From: Sardina pilchardus
Taxonomy: Eukaryota; Chordata; Actinopteri; Clupeiformes; Clupeidae
DNA length: 64,000 nt
Reading direction: 5' to 3'
NCBI RefSeq assembly: GCF_963854185.1
Contig: NC_085011.1
Span: 14,767,803 to 14,831,802 of the forward strand
This document shows, in pieces, positions 48,101-61,400 of the stretch. The notes beneath the pieces are model-generated. The model saw only the letters and a list, made by a program, of their open reading frames with translations, was not told the DNA's origin and made no database searches. The stretch's first letter is position 1; each line of letters begins with the position of its first letter. The translations under genes and the position numbers were made by a program.

Positions 48101-51100
48101 AAACATACATTTAGTTATTATACAGTGGGTATAGTAAGTATTCACACCGATGCACCCAAACCCCTGTTTGATGCTCATTGAGCTCAATGCAAATCAAACA
48201 GGCTAATAGGCTAACTGGAAAAAGCACCATGCCAATCTCTAGCTATGGTGAAGGGTATGTGATGATGTGGGGCTATTTTAATTCCAAAGGCCAAGGGAAC
48301 TTTACCAGGATGCATAATATCCTGGATTCATGAAATAGCTGGCCTAAAAAAAAAAAAAAATCCTCCTGCTCCTACTGTATGGGAATTTAACATAGGGGTC
48401 AAATACTTATGCCCCCTGTATTTAAGGATGAACATTGATCTATTTACGATACATTCTTCAATCACAAAGAAAATGAGTGTCCTTGAGCGGTTTGATTTTT
48501 ACTCATTTTTTTTTAATTAAGGCATTACAATCAATTCTCAAAAGATTTTCAACTTTAGCATGGGTGTGAATACTTACTATACCCACTGTACCCGATCACT
48601 GTATATTTCCTAACATAATGCAGATAGCCTACGGTACCTTGGCGTCTCATCGTTGTGACTCTCTTTCCATTTGTAGCTCTCAGCATAGCCAGAGTACTTG
48701 CTGTACTGCTCTGTTCCTGCAAGATACAATCAAACAATGTGGCATTAGGCGGGTTTACACACAGGCAGGTTTACACTGCTTTTCACCACCAAAACATGAG
48801 GGATATTCCAAAACATGAGTGCTTAATTAAAAAACACCAGATGGAAAATGCTTGTGTACATATTGCTAAACAGCCAGCTCCCATGACTCAAAACATTGCT
48901 ACATTGGGCATGCACCGGAAATGTTCCATTTGCTGAGCGTAAAAAATACTGTGTTTTTTCGCATGTGCACATCACGTCTGGTGCAGCTCCGTTAAAGGTG
49001 ACATAGAATGGAAATCATTTTTTTCTTGGTTTTCATGAATTATGAGAGGTTGTGCATAAACAAAGAGCTATCATGAACATGAGGCATGGTTGTGCCCTCC
49101 TTCATATTATATGAAAATCTTGAACTTAGAAATAGACACTAAAAAATGGGCGATTCAGCAAAACTGCTTGCTTGTGATGTCAGACATCGCAAAGCCATTG
49201 AAGTTCAATTGGGGTTGCCAAAGAGGGCACCATTTAGTCAAACAGACCATTTCAATACCCAGCCTAAATATATGGTTTTAGTCTGGTAACATTGCAATTG
49301 AGTTTATTTTTTTTTTTAAATCAAAGTTGAATATATACTATTTTAACATCAGAGAACACAGTGCAATACTCAATTCATCCATTCTATGTCCTCTTTAATT
49401 ATAGTGGAAGCTAACTGTTGCAGCAGGTGTACGCTTGTGCTTCAGCTGCACGCCCATTGTAGCCCAGCTGTACAACACGACAGGTAGCTTAATGATGACC
49501 AATTTAAAAAACAAACAAACAAACAAAAAAGGACTACTACTAAGTTGCGAGGTGCATCGCGACAGTCTAGTCACATCTTCCCACAAAACGAATATTTTAT
49601 TTGAGTATTTCTTTGAGTGTGTTCCAGAAGGGGGTGTCACCTTGATTAAATGTAGGTTTGAGATTGTACCCACAAAGGCAGTCCAACATACAGTAGAGCA
49701 TTTACAAGATTAAATCCAGCACTCTCCCAGGTCCCTGATCTAGAAAGCACTGCCAACTCCATTCATGTAGTGGCCATGCATTGGGAGCCCAGTGTCGTGA
49801 TGTATAAAGGGGGAAGGTTGGTGCTATGTGATAGTGTGCTAGAAACTCCACAGAAAATGAAGATCACCAATTCACATTTTGCTAAATCTGACAGACAGAC
49901 TGTGCAGTATTGGAGCATTCATTTAGGACTTGTCAATATCCTCTGATAGCAGTTTCTTACACTTGAAACTTCTTACACTTACCTACTTCATTTACAGTAA
50001 ACAAAACATATTTGGCTGGTGAACAAAACGAGGCATTTGAGGACATAATCTGGGCATTTGGGAAACAGTAATCAACATTTTCCACCATTTCCTGACATTT
50101 TGTGATTAAATGATGTAAGAGAGTAGATTAAGAGGGATGGATACTCTCGTGCAGTGGAAGAGGGTGTGGTAAACACATCTCTAGATACACTACAAAATAC
50201 CATTGCTTTACAACAGGGCTATGAGTGCATTTTTCAGTAAACTGACCCCATAAAGCTAGTTTTTGAGGCACACCAAAAGACAAACCCTGATGAACTGCAA
50301 AAGAGACTGTTGCTCTTGTTTAGCGGGTGACAGAGTGGGAATGAAGGATGGCTAAGAAGTGTTGGGGTGGACAGTGGCCTTTCATCATATTGTGTAGAGC
50401 CTAAACCAGATAAACACAAGGACATAATCCTGACACAAACACATTTTCAGGAAGGAGGGAAGTACGAAGTACAACCTGCCAGTCTCAAAAAGGGGAGGCA
50501 GTCATAAAATTAGTCAATTATTACATTAGTATTATCAGGCTATTATATTGTCCTTTGCGGGCTTAAGTTAACCAGATCCCCAAACCACAAATTGTATTTA
50601 TGAGCACATTTAAGGTCATCCAAGGACACTGTACAATAGACAGATTTACAGTAATTTCCCGCATATAAGCCGCATTGTGTATAAGCCGCAGTGTTTTATG
50701 CAAGTTAAAAGAAACAAAACCATATCAACACTATATTAACTGCCCCGTGTATTAACCTCATAGCGGAATACATTTTGCAAAATCAATGTATAAGCCACGG
50801 CTTATAGTCAGGAAATTACGGGTATGACAGTTTTGACCAAACAATTTTAAGATCGAGATTGTTAAATTGGCTACATTCTCTCTCACAACAAGTACAGTTA
50901 GCCAGTTCACTAGTCATACCAGGGGAGTTGAAAAGGTTGTGTATTTCTCCTTGACGTTTGAACTAAATCAATTTTGGGTGTTCATCTGCCTTCCGGTTTT
51001 AATATAAGTTGCTTCACATAATGAAAACCATCAAATGGCTTCATTTTTGTTCATGTTGAAGTTAACAACAATATTAGCATCATCTGCCATCTTACATACT

Positions 51101-52447
51101 GTAGCTAGGTAACTGGCTATACTTAAACATACAATTTAAACAAAAACAAGTAACAGACACAAGAACTCTTTATTTTGTTTGCATTACCTTACATTCAAAC
51201 AAGAAATGGAATTAATGGTAGCCTATTGCCAGCAAATGACTGACAATGAGCTGCAGTTTGCTTCACAACTTGACATGCCAACACTGATGGACTGAACTTG
51301 GAATCCTCCTACTGTATGCCAATGTGTAATTCTAAAATGCTGCCAGTCAAAAAGAGGTCAAGCCACCTTGACAGTTCCATTTACTGAAAATTAGGTTTTA
51401 GTATTGTTCCATGCTTAAGCATTATCGCACGAGTGGGAGTGGTGTTGTTGGCCAATATCGCCACGGCTGTGGTTCGCCGCAGGCACGAAGCCGAAGGCTG
51501 AGTGCCGTCGGTAACTACAGCCGTGGCGATATTGGCCAACAACACCACGACCACGAGTGCGATAATGCTTTTATACAACAGTTCCATTGCCAACAAAAAA
51601 AAGATACCCGAGTGCATTTTTAGGAAGGATAATTATTATTTGCCATCGTTTTATTTAGCCCAGTTCCTCCGCTATGCGAAGTAGGCCTAGCTCAGAACGC
51701 TTGTGGTTGCTATGCAACTGCTAAATCAAAGAACATGGAATGCCGTCTCTGGTTAAATCAAAGCGAAGAATCAACGTCGCGGAGTGATTATTAGCTGTGA
51801 AGAGTCACCAGTGGTGATATCGGTTAATATCACCACTGATAGAGCGCGTCTCGTCCAATCAGATATTGCTAAATCGTTCGACCGGACCTAACTGTTGTAT
51901 AAAACGCAACAAAGCATTCTGAAGAGCCATTGAACTCCAGTGAAGTTGCACTTCAATAGGTTTAAATGAGTTGTGCTGCCACAAAATAAGGAGAAAAAAA
52001 TAAATTCATAGGTTCCGACGACCATTGAGATCTTACTGCTGAACAATCCAGTCAAGAATAAACTCTTTCTAAACAACAATACTGATGTAGAATAAGAGTT
52101 AAGTATGCTAATACAGTATACAATTAATTACAGACTACTTGTGATAGTCCACTGATAATCTTTATTCGTCTTAAAGCCTTCACAATCTACATCAATATAT
52201 AGTGTGCTTTCATCTCAAATTGAAAGGGAGACATTAATTCATCCACCTATATCTACAACACACATCCTGTTCTCCTGTGCTATTTTCAACCATTCTACAT
52301 TGAAGCAATATGACATGAATGGGGGACAATGGGGCGACAAAGGATACTGACGGCTGTAATACAGCTGTGGTTCAGCCATAGGCACATTCACTCCATTTAC
52401 TCACTAGCTTCACTAGCAGTAAAGAGTTTGAGTGAGGATGTCCTAGG

Positions 52448-52481
<34 letters not shown>

Positions 52482-55400
52482 ATTTTATTTATATTGCGCT
52501 TTACATCAAATAAATGTCCTAGGATGTCCTAGGAGAACTAGTCACCATGGTCAAATGCTAGAAAAATCTCCACGGGCACCTTTTGGAATATTGAAAAAAT
52601 GCCCAAGTTGCGCTCAACACTATGCAAAAACAGTTCCTGTCAACATGCCAATATAAAAAAATCCTACGATATAGAAAATATTGCAATATGCTATACGCAA
52701 TCTGAGATACAATATGGCACAGCTCCATAAGACAATATAGTAAAGAAACACTTGCTGTCAAATACATTGTATACAGTAATTTCCCGCATATAAGCCGCAT
52801 TGTGTATAAGCCGCAGGGCAGTGTTTTATGCAAGTTAAAAGAAACAAAACCATATTAACACCATATTAACAGGCCCCCTGTATTAACCTCATAGTTGAAG
52901 AAATTTTGCAAAATTAATGTATAAGCCGCGGCTAATAGTCAGGAAATTAGGGTATGTATTGCTGATGCACCCTTTCCCTATCTGAAGGAAAGATAAAAAA
53001 CACACAAGGAATGAACAAGCCAACAGAAGATGTTCTGGACCCAACTTAACACCCCCTCTGTTACAGCAGGTGCCCAGGAAGGAGAGAGTAAGTGGGTAAG
53101 AAGACGGATGAGTGAAAGACAGAAGGAGACAAGTGAGTGGAAAGCTAGGGAGTGATGATGGTGGGGGAGGGGAGAAAAGAGAGGGTCACTTCACATTTAC
53201 AGGACCAAGCACTGAGTCGGCGCATGAAGAATAAGGCAATTCAGCTGTGGGGGAAAAAAAGAGGAAAGTCTTGGCAGCCTAGTGTGTAAATCAATGTAAT
53301 GGATTTACCTCCAAATTGGAAGTGGGAAAGAAAAGGAATGAGAGAATGTGAGTGTGTGTTGCTCTGTATAAAAAGTACATGTATAAATTAGGTCAAATAC
53401 GATCTAAGAAATCTCACAAGTATGGGTGGACGACTGGAGAGACAGAGAGGTCTCTTTAATGCCATATCTCGCAACATTAGCCATAAAAGATTAATTAATT
53501 CGTTATTTTGCAATATTAGCAAAAGCGAAATAGTGTGATGCGCTCCAATATTAAATGGCTTCTTCCTTGACCAATGCTATACATTTCCAGCAAGTTTCAT
53601 GAAAATCAGGCCAGTTATTTCTGATCGACACCTTCTGCTCAATCTCTCCAAAACCGAGCAGTTGCCTCTCGTCCAATCAGAAATTAATAAATAGGTGGAC
53701 CGGATCTAACTGCTGTATAATATACAATCTTCGGAAGATCAGACATTACCTAACACAATATGCCACACAACTGCTTGTACAGGCCATGATTCATTCCCAA
53801 CTGGCCTACAGTATAGCAATTCACTGTTAGCTGACCTCCCTACATGTGTAGTGAGAGACCATTACAGATAATCAAAAATGCAGCAGCACGTCTGGTCTTT
53901 AATTAGTCATAAAGGACACACATGTAACTCCTGTTAGTTACTCTTTCTGTTCAATTCCAGTCTAAAACTCAAGTTGATTTCGATGCAATGAACCTAGTCA
54001 GGTTAGGTTAGGTTAGGTTAACTTTATTGTCCCCTCAGGGAAACTTGTCTTGCAGTCAGGTATGCATAAATAACACAAAAATACACAAAAGGACACAAGA
54101 AACAAAAATACACAAAGAACACAAGTCACAAATGCCTATCAACCATTATGTGCAACAGAGCAAATTGTGCAAATTTAGCAAGCGAATTGCACTGGGGGTA
54201 AAATCATTTTTTGTCCTATTGGACTTATAAAAGGGGACTCTTAGTCTTTTGCCTGAGGGAAGAACTTCAAATAAAAAACAGTGAGCCATGTGTATTTGTG
54301 TGCGCCGCTGACCTGTGATGATAAGGCACTCGTTGTGGTCCAGGGCTTCAGTGAAGAGACGTGACGCAATCAGCTCAGGGTTGATGATGAAGCGGATCTC
54401 TTCCTGCACCAGGCCCCCCCCAGTCACCCCTCCCCCAACGAATCGGTTGGCAAAGTCCACCTGTGACAGCAGACACCACTGTAAAACATCAGACTTCTCC
54501 AGACAACCCAAAGCACTAGTGAGCACACATAAAAGTTAAGCTACTGAGTTTAATAGCGTGACGTTCTAGCATCTCTTTTCAAACATTCCTCTGTAATCTT
54601 GCTATACATCAGCACTCTCTATGTCGGACTTTTCAGTGTACTCAGAGGGAGCTGAGCCAGCCAAGGCTAAGAGGCCACTGGGCTGTAGAAGAAAGCCCAA
54701 GTAAATAAAAACAGTGGAGTGTCTGTATGATGGTCTGTTTTGCAGGCTGTCAGGTCTAGATTCACTGGCCCATAGAGCAGGGGAGGAGGCAGGGAGATGG
54801 TGGCAGGCTGCCAGCTGATCTCACTGATCAGGTCGCTCAATTCCAGGTCAAGCTGTCGCACCTCTTCTCAAAGCCCCTGACAGCCTGTCAGCCCCAGCCA
54901 GCCCTTCCAGAAACATCCGTCAGTCTGGCCACTAGGGCCCAGTGTCCTCATGAGATCCCACGCACTGCTACTCGTGTATGCAGCAGCTGTCATCATGCCC
55001 CCCATGCCTAAGCAAAAGAGGCGGCGAAGGAAGGGGGCCGAAGAACAGAACCTCTACCGGTCAAACATGAGGGTGCACTTGCCCTGGTCACGGAGAGCAT
55101 TCTTGGGGCATGGGCAGAAGTAGTGTGAGCTAGAGTTCTCAACGGGTCGGGTCGGCTCGACAAACCCGACGGGACCCAGGGGTTGGGGCCGGGTTCGGGT
55201 AGAAAATATAAGCAGATGACTCGGGTCGGGTCGGTCCTCGGGCTTAATCTTTTACGTGGGTTAGGTCACTGCACATAAGTGGCCTTAACGACCCACAGCC
55301 CGTCAGTCTCCATATAACAAGGGAAAACTCGACCCCCGGCGTCGGGCCGCGGGCCGGGCTCGGGCAGATATTCATATTGATGTGTCGGGTTACATCGGGC

Positions 55401-58400
55401 TCGGGCTTTGAAAGCCACGGGTCGGGTCGGGTTGTAATTTTCAGGCCCGTTGAGAACTGTAGTGTGAGCACACACACACAGCAAACACAAACAGCTCAGG
55501 AGAAAAGATGTATGGCCTTAATTGACCTGACTGATTACGTAAACGTATGGAAGATGATGGAGAACATCACTTTTAGAATGCCATAGTATTTATTGTCTGG
55601 TATTTGTAAAATGAGCTGTTCAGTCAATCACTCAGGTCTCAGGTAATTAAGCTCTGCATGAGGTCTATGAGACCAAAAGATTCACTAAATTGACATTCTG
55701 ACAGTGATATAATGCCTACTATACACCATGTGTTCATTAGTTATCCGTTATACTGACATTAACAATGGCACTCTTGCGACAACCGAAGCTTGTTAAATAA
55801 TAATGTCCAATCATTTTCAAGAAGATCATGTACACACTATGGAAACGACTTAAAGTCATGCAACACCACATTTGATAGGTTGGGGGCAGAGCATATTTTA
55901 TATTTGATTCCATTCAACATTTGTGGCCATTCAACATACAAACTTACCTGAAGCATGCCATATCCTTGATCTTCAATAGTTCCCTCACAAGTAATGTGCA
56001 ATCGTGAAAGTAGAGTGCGGGAGCTTAAACAGTCAAAAGGACATGTCAATTCAGAGTCTAGAACAGGTTGTTTCTTTACTTCATAGTTACCATGACCTTA
56101 AGTTACTACTGCAATTTAGATGGAGTTCTCTAATCACTTTAAATGTAACTTCTGGCGGGATTATATTATAATAAAAATGTCAGTGAAGTTAATCAGAAAA
56201 TGCTTCTCCTGTCAGGCTGTGAGCCTTTTAAAAACAATGGGCTAGGTTACCTACAGGGTGCCAAGCTCCATTAGTCAAAGAAATGGCATTTTGAAGGAAT
56301 ATCCCCACAAATCCGCCAAATGCAATCACAGAGAGAATTTTTCTAATGAAAAATACTGGCGACCGGAGGCCAAAGCTCAATATAAAAACAGTCATAGATT
56401 TAAATCTGTCCCATTAATCACAAAGTCACCCCTAAAACCGGTCTGTTGTGGCACTGGGCTTTAGTTACTCACCTTTCCCATTTAGGAAAATTGGTAAGGC
56501 TTTGTCTGGTGAACGTCACAAGGCCCGTAGGTCCTGACGGGGAGAGAAAACAAAAGATCACCAAGAGGGCCACAACTGGGCCACAACTGGGCCACAACTG
56601 GGCCACAACTGAGCCTCTTCTGGCACAGCAGCACATGAATCCACTGACTAGAATACGACATGTTTTGAGACCGCACGCTTGTCAACTTACTGGATTCGGT
56701 GACTCTCAGGAAATAACACAGCAAAGTTTTCAGTTTTTCAACCTTCTTTGGAGAAGAACCCTCAAACAACCTTCAAGAAATGAAATAGAAAGTAAATAAT
56801 ATAATTTCTATGAGTTTTGAAAATATTAAACATCTGAATTTAAATAGAAGTAAATATATGATCATTATTACATGACGAGATTCTAAGGCATTTGTAAAAA
56901 CCTGGGGGTGTTTAACTGTTTACTGATTAGTCACAGACTGGTGGCAGTGACAAATCTTTGCACTATCATACATGACTTAAGCCTAGCTTGAGCCCTGTGT
57001 GCTCCCTTCTCCCTACTACACTGGTAGAGGCCTCAGTCAGAGATACAATGACAGTGCCCCAGGCTACCACTGTGCTACATTGCACTGAGAGGAAGCCAGG
57101 GGTGGGGGGTGGTGGGGGGGTGGGCAATGCATCTTTCCTTCGGTTTCAAAGTACACTAATGGTCTGAAGGTCCTCGATCAAAAGGCTTCATAATAACACA
57201 TCCCAACACAGAGGCTCCTCTCCTCACAAGGGGTCTTTCTATTTGAGTAACACAGACTCTCTCACACCCCTGCATTCATCCACTGCACCCCATGCTCCAG
57301 CCATGCCCTTAAAAGGATGGTGGTGGTGGTGGTCGGGAGGCAGTGAACAAATGAAATAACTAAAGCAAAGCTGATGCATTAAAAGCCCTTCAGCGAAAAA
57401 GAAAGAGCTCATTTATTTACGCTCTATTCCAGCCTGTAGTTTTTTCACCTCTCCCTCTTAGTCAGTATAGAGCCAATTTTGTGTAATGCAGGCCCAGAGG
57501 GCAACCTGTTTTTGACATGAAAATGGTTGTTAGGATGAGAGCAAGCTTTTAAAGTTGGAAACAAATGATTCCTCTTTAATAGAAAGTAAATAATGATATA
57601 TAATATATATATATATATATAAAATATGCAACAGAATTAGAACTGTGAGCATTATAGGTAAATTAACTAATTTATACAAAAGCCCTTACATTTTGTAAGA
57701 TGATTTTTTTTTTTTCCCTGAACTATTACCTTCACATATCATAAAGGAATTATTACAAAACTTCCTGATCCATTCAAATTCTCAGTGTTAGGCAAACAGC
57801 TCTGCGGATGCCTGCCTATTTCCCTTTCATTGAAGGCCAGCCCCTGACAGTTCTGCCAAAACAGCAATCCACTTATCAAGCTCCCTCTTGCAACAATCAG
57901 ACAGCGGACAATTTACAAACTGATGGACAGTCGCTCAATTAGAGAGGGCTGCGGCATAACGATCCATCGCCTACTTGGATTAGCTGTCCTGTCTTTCTGC
58001 TCCTGCGCTTAAAACTCCTTAGTGCAGACTGGCTGCAGGCTAAGGGCTTTGCCTGGTCCTGATGGGGGGAAAAACAGGACAAAACTGCAGCATCAGACTG
58101 GCCACATCACTGTAAGAGATGCATCGAAAAAGCCACTTACTCCATTCCAGCCCAAACTAAAATCGAATACTGTAGCGTGAAAAACAAAACCAGAAAAGCC
58201 AAACATAACTGCTGGTCATGGTTTTGGTGGACAAAAAAAGTATTTGAATTTAGCCCATGGTGTTAAAGCACATGCCAAGTGGGGAGAAGTGCAAATCTTA
58301 ACTGCAAAAATATTTGCATAATTAGGAGTTGATGGAAATATCCATCAACTCCTAATCTTAACAGCAATTTAGAGCCACCACAAACTAAGGTATGATGGAC

Positions 58401-61400
58401 AGAGATCATCCAATCTTCAGCTGACAGTGGTGAAAAAGAAAGTGGGGGGTGATCTGAAGCTCTACAGAGAATGTTTGAAATGTGAATAGTAAATGCTATG
58501 CACTGTGTGTTCTTCTTGATAAGAACATGATATATTTGGAAGAAAACATTGCCATTCTGAAACTTTGCAATGGAGAACTAAATACAATTGTGTTCATTCA
58601 ACAATTAGTCATTTCGAATTTAGTGGCTATTTTGGTGCCTAACTATACTTCAAGGATGACAAACAGACTCAAGAAACAGCCCTGGACAATATCATACAGC
58701 TTTTCCATAGTCAGGAGTTCATGTGTGTGTGTTGTTAGCCAACATCATTGTACTAATTTTTGTCTGTCAAATTGATAAATTTAATTAGTTACATCATCAT
58801 CTGGGCAGAAATTCTGTTCGAGATAAAATTTTCCATGCACTCCCACCCAGTGTGATACCACTTGAGTCAGAACTGGTCACATCTTATTAGTTTAGTGGGG
58901 GTCGAGGGGGGTAAAATGGACAAGAAAATGGGATTGTCACACCCATCTGCCAATATGACTGACAGGACCTAATCATTTACAAAATGCCATGTAGCCGTAA
59001 TAGAGAAAATATCCCAGCAGTGCATCCTCAAATCTAATAACAGACAGAATAACAGCCCTGTAAATAAATCAGCGCCGCATTCTCATGCAGCAGGGTGGAG
59101 CCCAAAGCGGTCAGCGGTTGATGGATGAGGAGACACACACACATGAGATGGATAACTCTGCACTTTATCACAGCCTGGTACAGCACAAACACTCATCTAT
59201 TTTAATTAAGTTTGATAGCCATCGTTTTCAGTGTGCCAAATGACCAGTTTTGGGAGAGGTTAACAGTAGTGGGTAATCAGACAGACGCCTACTTGTCCTC
59301 TCCAACGTACTGCATCCCACACGATCGTACGACACGGGGATATTCATCAAAGTTAGCCAAAAACAAACAGCCCCACAGAGAACCACCAACGAGCAAGATG
59401 ACAAATTTAGGGTAAATTTACATTCGCAAAAACACAGAAATAACAGTGATGGTCAGGAAGACACTGTGCACCTGCTAATACTGATAACTGATTGATAATC
59501 TCCAAAAAACAATTGAAGTTAACTAGGGTAAAGTTCCCCAATAACATCGAGTCATATTTACCAAGGGTGTATATTTCTTAGACCAGGGGTCTCAAACTCA
59601 AATGAACTGCAAAGAGAAAGTGCAAGTATTTTCCTCTTTTTAGACACCTGTGCTAGCTAATGATAAAATAAAGAGTAAAACAAATTATAAAGCTAACAGA
59701 AAAGCAAAAAGAACAGATATATGTGTGTGTATTTCACACCAAGTAACCTCTCATAACTTATTTAAACCTGGCAAACTTTAGGCTCCCTTTAGGGTACATT
59801 CTCCTTCAGAATCAGAATAGGTGAATTATAGACCCAAGACTTCATCACACCCAATATGGTCATAACAATATCAACAATGAATTCCACATACCATAATAAG
59901 TCTAAATTGCTGTATTACATGTGCATATACATTCAGAAACAAAAAAGTTGGATTCTCATCATAGCCGATAATGGCCATATTTGATTTGACCATTACGTAA
60001 TTCGTGGCGCTGTGGCGGACGAGCACCTCTGTGATTTTTCATGTCGCGGGACCCACTAACTCAGTTCAAATGAGAAATTCCCCCAACACCAAATTGCGAA
60101 CGGGTCTACAGGCCAGGTCCAGGATTACTGACACGATATATAGGACTAGGCTACTTTCTGAAAACTTTATGCAGCGAATTTGGGCTTTTGACATCAAGTC
60201 GCGGGCTTGATTTCGGCGGAGCCAGGCCTGGGCCGGAAGTGGCCCGTGGCCCAGGAGTTGAGACCCCTGTCTTAGGCAAACTAACTTGGCAGACTGCATG
60301 ATGACCAGCTGTGACTAATGAAACTTCAATCAACAAAGAGATAATATCCAAGAGGTGTCTAGAAGTTAGTCACCTGATACTAAACAAGGGGGAATATTTT
60401 TTTACATCTGTGGGGGTTTATTTGAAGGTTGTCTTATGCAGTTGCTTACATGGATGCGCTGCAAATTACACTTGAGTCTGCTCAAGAGGATAATGTGCTA
60501 TGTGGAATCTCCCGTAATACACAGTAGGAGAAGTACACCAGAAACAGACGTCTGAAGTTCGACTACAAAAAAGCTGCCATCTTTGCCCATATCACTTTCG
60601 TAGCAATACAGAAGCCTGAAATGAAGACTGCACTGTAAGTTAGCTTCAGTTAGCTCCCATATAGCAAAAAGATTTTAAGATTCATCTTATTGCTTAATGC
60701 TGTTTAGTTGTGATACTAACTTTCAGTTTAGGATATTCAAGAAAAATATGTTTTCACTTGATTTTGTTTTTCTATTTGGACACATACAATATTGAAAACG
60801 TACAGGGGAAAACAAAGTTTAAACAGTTTCAACCATTTGGCCCATGGATTCTAGACAGATTTGTTCAATACAATCACAGCTTTACAATGAATGGATAAAT
60901 AACATGTTTTTGACTCAACTAATGCACCCACAAGAACTTGTGCTTTGGAATGAGCAACTATACCTGTGGAAATTGATCTCTGGATAGTCTTTGACGTATT
61001 CTGGCTTTCTGGCGTTGCGTCGAGGAAAGGTACAGAAGAAGGCATTGGCCAGCAGGCAGGCGATCTGCTCCTGGGACAACGTGATGGAGTGATTCATCCT
61101 CTGCTTCAGCAGGGGGATCGGCTGCACAGGGGGAGAGGTGAGGCCAGCAGCACAAGGCCGAGAGAATTAGTTTAACCATTTAACATTAAGAGGAGGGCAG
61201 AATGACATTACGCAAATGGCCCGCAGTAATTAAGGTGCTCTGCTGGATTCGGCATCAGCACAGAGGATCATCCATCTGTGGTGATTGGACCTAAAGAGCC
61301 CCTTGATGGCAGACGGAATTGCTAATCAATGAAGACATTAATAACAGGAACATAAATACAAGATAAGACCCTGGTGACTGCTATGTAAAGGCAAAGCACT

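Noticed and set aside
51381..51684. Overlapping frames on both strands
   Set aside because: Produced by the 54-bp inverted arms of a hairpin element.
54001..54026. ggttaggttagg telomere-like run
   Set aside because: Explained as the short TAACC tail of a LINE 3' end on the minus strand, too short for an interstitial telomere.
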